Assembly: GCA_009760855.2 (NCBI GenBank) | Contig: WPIO01000093.1 | Location: 1,331,001-1,395,000, forward strand | Origin: Cristatella mucedo | Lineage: Eukaryota > Bryozoa > Phylactolaemata > Cristatellidae | Direction of reading: 5' to 3' | DNA length: 64,000 bases | Shown here: positions 58,375 through 64,000 of the stretch, one piece after another | Numbering within the stretch: position 1 is the first letter of the stretch | How the letters are laid out: each line of letters begins with the position of its first letter | The notes under the pieces: model-generated | Seen by the model: only the letters and a program-made list of their open reading frames with translations | Databases searched by the model: none | Told to the model about the DNA's origin: nothing | Made by a program: the position numbers and the translations under genes

Positions 58375-59677
58375 GAAGCTAACGCGAAGCAGCGTAGGAA
58401 GGAGCTGTCAGGAAGGGCTGGGCTGAAGGGCGAAACATTGCCGCTGGAGCTCGATACATGGATTACCAGAGAACAAGGCGCACCCATCAGCCGATGAAAA
58501 TGCACTGCTGCCTCTCTACGCGTTTCATGGAACTAGCTCGGAGAATCCGGGAGCAGTACTCAGTCGGCATAAGTGCGATAGTATTAGGATAAATTATAAG
58601 GATTCGCGTAAGCGATGATAGCTCCTGAGGTATCCGGGAGCGAAAAGTAAGAGACACGAGGATATTCGCGAACGCGATGTCACGGCGACGCGTCACGTTG
58701 AATGACCAGAGCTGTCGATTCGTTATCGTGGTTGACCTGGTTGACAAGCGCTCGCGTTCATCTCGCTGCGGAGTTTTTCATCGTGGTCTTTTGAGCTGCC
58801 ATCCAAAGTACAAAAAAGTAATAAAGCAAGCTCATTGTAACAGCTGGCCATCGCACCTGGATGCTCGGATGCTGAGGGGTCAAGTCTTGCTTGGTCTTGG
58901 ACAAGACCGGACACTCGATCCATTGATTTTGGATTCGCTGCATTCGCTTGCACCGGATATCAGTCAATCGGATAATTCGCCTCAGTATTCCGAGTTACTA
59001 AATTTTGGTATTGCAGCGTGCCTGGGCCTGCCTCATCTCGCCGTTGAGGGAGCTGCCATCGCATCAGCTCCTACTGCAGATTAAGTATAAGAAGGAAAAC
59101 CTGGTGTGGTACAGGAATTATCGAAACAAGATGACATATGGTCTCCAGGAATAAAAAAAAAGCGGCCAAGGCCTCTGTAATGTGTTTGGTAGGACAGGAT
59201 GATGCGTTGGTTCGGCCATTGTGATTCACAAACATAGCTAACTTTGGCAGGATACTTCATGCCTTACACTGACCACTGATCTAGGCAAAATATGAGCGGA
59301 CCCAGAGAAGAGAGCGAAACAGAGCCACTATGAGCACCGACGGAGGTTCGAATAATGTTGCCTCCGCTGTGGCGGAATCCGACAGTAGAGTCAATCATCC
59401 ACGGTCTACTGATGGCAGTAAATGGTATTTCGGCGCCTAGTGACTCATCCCCTGCGCGCACACGAGGAAGAGACCGAGTGAAATAATCGAAGCGCCGCGT
59501 GTGGACTCATCTCGGGCAGTCGGGCCGAAGAGGCAAGCTCGCGTGCTTCGCCTGCGTCGACTCGTCTGAATCAAGGACAATCAACCCTTGTCAACCTTCG
59601 AGACAATGTACCGAGAGACCGCAGCTCCGTCGGCTCGGCGTGGAAACGGAGAGTTGTGTGCATCGACCACCCGGGTC
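58375..59677. other. No recognised gene or repeat
   Basis: Short frames on both strands without motifs. No LINE or SINE homology seen. Confidence 0.45.
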
Positions 59678-59838
59678 GTAGCTCTGGGGTGAGGGGCTCC
59701 CTCTTCACGACCCAGGTCACGTGGGTTCGAGTCAAGCAGTGGGCGATCCTGTGTTGCTTACTGCAAGCAGTGTTCGATTGCCGTCAAGGCTCTTTTGCTG
59801 CTTCATTTATGAGGCAGTTGCATCAGCTAACCTTTAAC
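59678..59838 (+). mobile_element. SINE1 copy, diverged
   Basis: B box GTGGGTTCGAGTC, GCAGTGGGCGATCCTGTGTT, GATTGCCGTCAAGGCTC and TGCATCAGCTAACCTTTA. The head hairpin is partly lost. Confidence 0.75.
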
Positions 59839-60214
59839 TCGTCGAGTCGCCGGCCTCTTTCGGCAGAGAAATGCGAACCCACCCGCCGGGCACTTTCTCG
59901 GTGCTTCAGTCGGCATAGTGACTCAAGGTTCCGGTCTCCTTTGGTTTGAAATGAACGGCATTCGTCTGACTCGTCTTGTGCACTGCGCGACTTGTAACAC
60001 AAAACTAGCACGCACAACGCTCACGATTCCACACCAAGACAGGCTTTCCTCTCATTCATTCCTCTCTTATCTTGTACTCCAGCAGTTAAGTTTCTCGTGG
60101 CTGCAGAAATCTATAGACCGCCGGATATTCGGAACCGTTCAGCTTTCATTCCGATTCTGTATTATAGAAATCGCCCTTTTCTCACTCATGCTACGTAACA
60201 TGAACAATCGGACA

Positions 60215-61647
60215 ATCTTTTCAAAGCACTCTACCGAAACTGCTCTCCTCCGTGTTAACAATGACATTCTACGTGGCAACGACGACGGTAATGTCACTGC
60301 CCTAGCTCTGCTAGATCTGTCTGCTGCCTTCGACACCATTGATCACGAAGTTCTGCTTGAACGATTGAGAACAACGATCGGTCTGGCAGACGAAGCACTG
60401 GCGTGGTTTAAATCGTACTAGTCTGGCCGTGTTCAATCTGTGTCGTGTGGGGGTCAGGTCTCAAACACATGAGAAGGATCACCTGCGGAGTCCCTCAAGG
60501 GTCTGTACTCGGTCCCTTGTTGTTCTCCATTTATACAGAACCTCTGGGAAAAGCGATTAAGGCAATAGGATATCACTTTTATGCTGACGATACTCAGCTG
60601 TATTTGTCATTCAAATGGTCTGAGTCTGCTGCAGCAACTGAGAAACTGAATGCTTGCCTTGCCGACATTCGATCCTGGATGTCGGAAAACTTCCTGAAAT
60701 TAAATGACGATAAAACCAAACTGCTTCTCATAGGACACCCTAAGCGTGTGGCTGGATTAAAAGGCTTTGCTGTTCTAATAGGCGATGCTATTGTGCGACC
60801 TTCACCACGTGCTCGTAATCTAGGTGTCGTGTTCGACAGCTGCCTCAATTTCAAAAGCTTCATTCAGAAGACTGCCTCTACAGCTAGCCATCACATCCGA
60901 TCCCTATCCAAGATTAGAAGCTGTCTCCCACAGTGGCTTGTAAAAAATTTAACTAGCTCTTTAGTTCTGTCTCGGCTTGATTATTGTAATTCCCTTTTGG
61001 CTGGGCTACCAAAGAAAGCTATTATGCCACTACAGCGGACTATTAATATGGCTGCAAGACTGGTCTTCAAGTCCCAGCGGTTTGAGCACGTGTCACCTTT
61101 GCTGAAAGAGCGAGGATAGTTGCCGGTTGAGCAAGGGATACAGAGCAAAGTTCTTATGCTGACCCACAAGGCCCGCCACGGCTTGGCTCCTTCATACCTA
61201 GCTGAACTGCTGCATCAGTTTCAGCCTGTTCGCGCCCTCAGGTCCCGTGTGGACAATAAATTAGCTGTCCCATTCCTCCGCTTAAAGACAGTTGGCGACA
61301 GAAGCTTTAGCTCTGCAGGTCCTAGAGTGTGGAACTCGCTTCCACAATTCTTACGCAACGACATCTACTCTCCAACTGCCGACTGTGGCACATCTTTTTC
61401 AGCGGTCCTGAACTGCTACTTCTATGCTACTCACTACCTCAACTGCTCTCCTAACTCTGCTATGCTTCCCACTTTCTCTTTGTTGCGTGAGACGAAGTCT
61501 GTTGGGTACCGAATGCGTACCGAAAGCCGCTTAGGCTGTGAGTGCGCTATACAAAACTCTCCTGCGTAACGCCCACATGGTCTTTATGACTTTGTGGAGT
61601 TACTGACGGAGATACATTACATTACATTACATTACATTACATTACAA
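60215..61647 (+). mobile_element. L2-B LINE with (ATTAC)n tail, mosaic
   Basis: RT: LLDLSAAFDTIDHEVLLERL (60310), [32 protein letters not shown] (60560-60620), then C-terminal region and an (ATTAC)n tail at 61614-61647. Breaks: a TAG at 60419-60421, a frame shift near 60465, and the TAG at 61117-61119 shared with the 40.3 kb copy. Up to ~60670 it resembles the 1.7-3.6 kb copy; after that it is almost identical to the 40.3 kb copy. Confidence 0.88.
61614..61647. repeat. (ATTAC)n L2-B tail
   Basis: Six to seven ATTAC units directly after the L2-B terminus; defines the 3' end of this family. Confidence 0.9.
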
Positions 61648-61706
61648 TTACCCAGCCAGCTTAACCGTGTACGGTGCTGAAATTAATTCCATACCCTTCC
61701 GGATCA

Positions 61707-61708
61707 TC

Positions 61709-61770
<62 letters not shown>
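61707..61770. repeat. (TC)n tract
   Basis: About 32 TC units. Confidence 0.95.
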
Positions 61771-61779
<9 letters not shown>

Positions 61780-62052
61780 GTTTCTTGCAGTGAATGCCTC
61801 TCACTCGAAATGAAGGTCACAGCCTCGACCAACTATTTTCCCACTACGTTTGCCATCAAATGAGATTGTTTTTAAGCTTTTAAGCCCTGCATGTCTGACC
61901 ACCTGAGGATGTCGATCTCACTGCTAGATAAACTAGATCTCCTACGACATCGAGGTTCGTCTTCGGGTAGCCAAACCTTGTTGCTCTTGGAAACAAAACA
62001 GCGCCATTTTGGCTTCCGCTCATCTGTCATCCGGCCTGAGCTCGCTGCTGCA

Positions 62053-63165
62053 TTCACTTCTATGCGGATGACACTCAGTTGTACCTTTGCTTTGATCCCT
62101 CCCAGCCTTCGAGCACCTCAAATTCTCTCAACTCACTTGCTGCATGCATTGATGACATCCGATCATGGATGGCAGCAAATTTTCTAAAACTAAACGATGA
62201 TAAAACTAACTTACTAGTTATGGGCAAACCTAGTGTTATTCAGAAATTGGAAAGGCTGACTTTCAAAATTGGCTCTGCCAGCATATCTCCAGTTGCATCA
62301 GCTCGAAATCTAGGTGTCATATTCCAAAGCGACCTCTCGTTAGACGACCACATCAGCTCCACAGTCAAATCAGCCTATTTTCAGCTTCATAACATTGCTA
62401 ACATTAGGGCTTGTTTAGATAAGGATACCACGTCCAAGTTGGTCCATGCATTCGTGACATCTCGTCTCGACTTCTGCAACTCACTGCTTACTGGCCTACC
62501 AGCATGTGCAATCAGGCGATTGCAGCTGGTGCAAAACTCTGCAGCTAGGCTTGTCTGTCGTGAGCGTCGCAGTTGCCACATTACTCCACTTCTCGCCGAC
62601 CTGCACTGGCTACCAGTGAAGCAACGGATTGACTTCAAGGTTTTGTCGCTCACTTTTAGGTCTCTTCATTCTATGGCTCCAGCCTATCTTTCAGATATAC
62701 TACCCCTTCAGGCAAAGCATCGTACCACTCGCTTTTCGGAATCCAACAGTCTAGAAATACCTCGTACAAACCTTAAATCCTTTGGAGACCGTGCATTTAG
62801 CTCGTATGCTCCCACAGCCTGGAACTCCCTCCCGACCTGCATCAGAACATCCCCTGACCTGACCACATTTAAAAGAAACTTAAAAACATACCTATTTAGG
62901 ACAGCATTTAGTGGGTCCTTGTGATTCGTCCTCGATGTGCTTATGCGTGCTGACACTGTTCATGCTGCCACTAACCACATTTGCATGCTGACCCAGTGCA
63001 TGTAACCCCTAACCATGTTATTCATTTTGTTTGTTTTTCAAGCATGATTTTACTTACTATTCTATTGCGTATCACTTTGCAGCAAATGTAAAGCGCCTAG
63101 AAAGAGATTAAGTTCTCTGAGGGCGCTTTATCAAGTGCAATATTATTATTATATTATTATTAATG
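62053..63165 (+). mobile_element. L2-A LINE, 3' half, frame intact, young
   Basis: Starts at TTCTATGCGGATGACACTC (the YADD motif), open to 62924, then 3'UTR and ATT tail at 63142-63165. Only about four amino-acid differences from copy b (9893-10994) over its length. Confidence 0.9.
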
Positions 63166-63549
63166 CACCTACAGTGCGCTACGACGCTAGTCTATGCTCT
63201 GGAATACTGAGCAGGACTGCCCAAGCGTCAGCATGGAAAAACACACCGCCAGGGCTGGCTGGCCATTAGTTGGTGTAAGGGCTATAGCAGGTCCTACCAA
63301 TAAATCCTGGCTAAGGTCAAGTCTACCTACTGGAGGATCCAATTCTGTACGCTGGAAAGAAAGCAGTTCATCGGATTAGTGTTATGACCAAGTGCACTAT
63401 TTGAGCAAGCGTCAGCATGCAAATGACAATTCACCAAACCGAGAAAATGTTTCGATGAAACAAGGGATGCTTACAGCTCCTTTTCAAATGTCAGTCGGCT
63501 GAGAGTTTCAAGCAGTGGGAACGAATAACTGAAAGCAGCAGTCTACAAA
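63166..63549. other. No recognised gene or repeat
   Basis: 63400-63530 has faint resemblance to a minus-strand L2-A 3'UTR (GTCAGCATGCAAATG), too weak to call. Confidence 0.4.
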
Positions 63550-64000
63550 TTAGGAACACTTGACGTCCTGCGGCGCTGCGCTTTTCGGCCATGCTGCGTG
63601 CTCGCGATTGCCCGACGCGGCTGCCCTGTCGTTGCTGGCGCCTCCCCCCCCCCCGCCCCCGCACGAACGGAAGCGATGGGTAACCAGCTTGCAGCAGCAT
63701 CGTCCCGGAGCGGCCTCTTGGGCCGACGTGGGCGCACAGGGAACCTCCTCCGGAAAACTTCCTCCGGAACGACGGCGTTGCCCAGCCTCCGACCAGCCAG
63801 CAACGCGCGGCACCGGGTCGAGCTTGAATTAGTCGAAGCCGCCGTCGCCGCCGTCGCCGCCGCGGTCGCCGAGAACCGAGTGCAAGCTCGCGCCTCCCAT
63901 GCTGCGCGAGCTGCGTCGTCCATCCGCACGCCCGCCTTGGCGCGCGTCCTCGGGGGGCGTGCCCTGCGGCCGCGCGTCCCTATCGCGGGCGTGCCGCCGG
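63550..64000. other. CpG-rich right edge, possible edge exon
   Basis: Two candidate readings. Plus: ATG 63676 (context AAGCGATGG) opens MGNQLAAASSRSGLLGRR and stays open to the window end (108 codons), Ala/Arg-rich. Minus: a frame open from the window edge to TAA at 63829-63831 ends SMGGASLHSVLGDRGGDGG. Both may be by-products of GC richness. A CpG-island start of a neighbouring gene is plausible. Confidence 0.3.

Overview
The window is from the nuclear genome of an invertebrate metazoan. The evidence is GT-AG introns in one gene that spans most of the window, L2-type LINEs, tRNA-derived SINEs and long dinucleotide tracts. The phylum cannot be fixed from this sequence. There are no bacterial operons, CRISPR arrays or rRNA genes.

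Host gene: positions ~470 to 46,722 on the + strand carry 13 coding exons of a delta-type novel protein kinase C (PRKCD family). Joined at exact GT-AG borders with compatible phases, they give 750 residues. In order these are a C2-like domain, a long Gly/Ser/Asp linker, a pseudosubstrate (RRGAIKQ), C1A and C1B zinc fingers, a hinge, a complete Ser/Thr kinase domain, and a C-terminal tail with turn motif (LSP) and hydrophobic motif (FRGFSF). Zinc ligands and the kinase catalytic residues are all present. C1B has Val where PKC-delta relatives usually have Trp at the diacylglycerol-sensing position 22; C1A keeps Trp.

Repeats: the introns and the 17 kb downstream are filled with two L2-like LINE families. 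L2-A has (ATT)n tails and L2-B has (ATTAC)n tails; most copies are 5'-truncated. There are two tRNA-derived SINE families. SINE1 has a conserved hairpin in its tRNA-like head. SINE2 has a tail resembling the L2-A 3' end, so L2-A probably mobilises it. Two nests stand out: 8.1-14.3 kb (one L2-A interrupted by two others in opposite orientations) and 38.6-42.3 kb (L2-A holding another L2-A end, L2-B and SINE1). Some copies are nearly identical to each other (9.9 kb versus 62.1 kb), which implies recent activity. A broken copy of a dispersed, unclassified protein family lies at 27.5-29.2 kb in intron 9.

Downstream (46.7-64 kb): I recognise no second host gene with confidence. Notable are a 228-bp inverted repeat (about 98% identical arms) around a ~1 kb CpG-rich core at 50.3-51.8 kb, CCTAAA/GGTTTAG-like degenerate repeats at 57.8 kb (related to 7.8 kb), and a CpG-rich right edge (63.55-64.0 kb) that could hold the edge exon of another gene on either strand.
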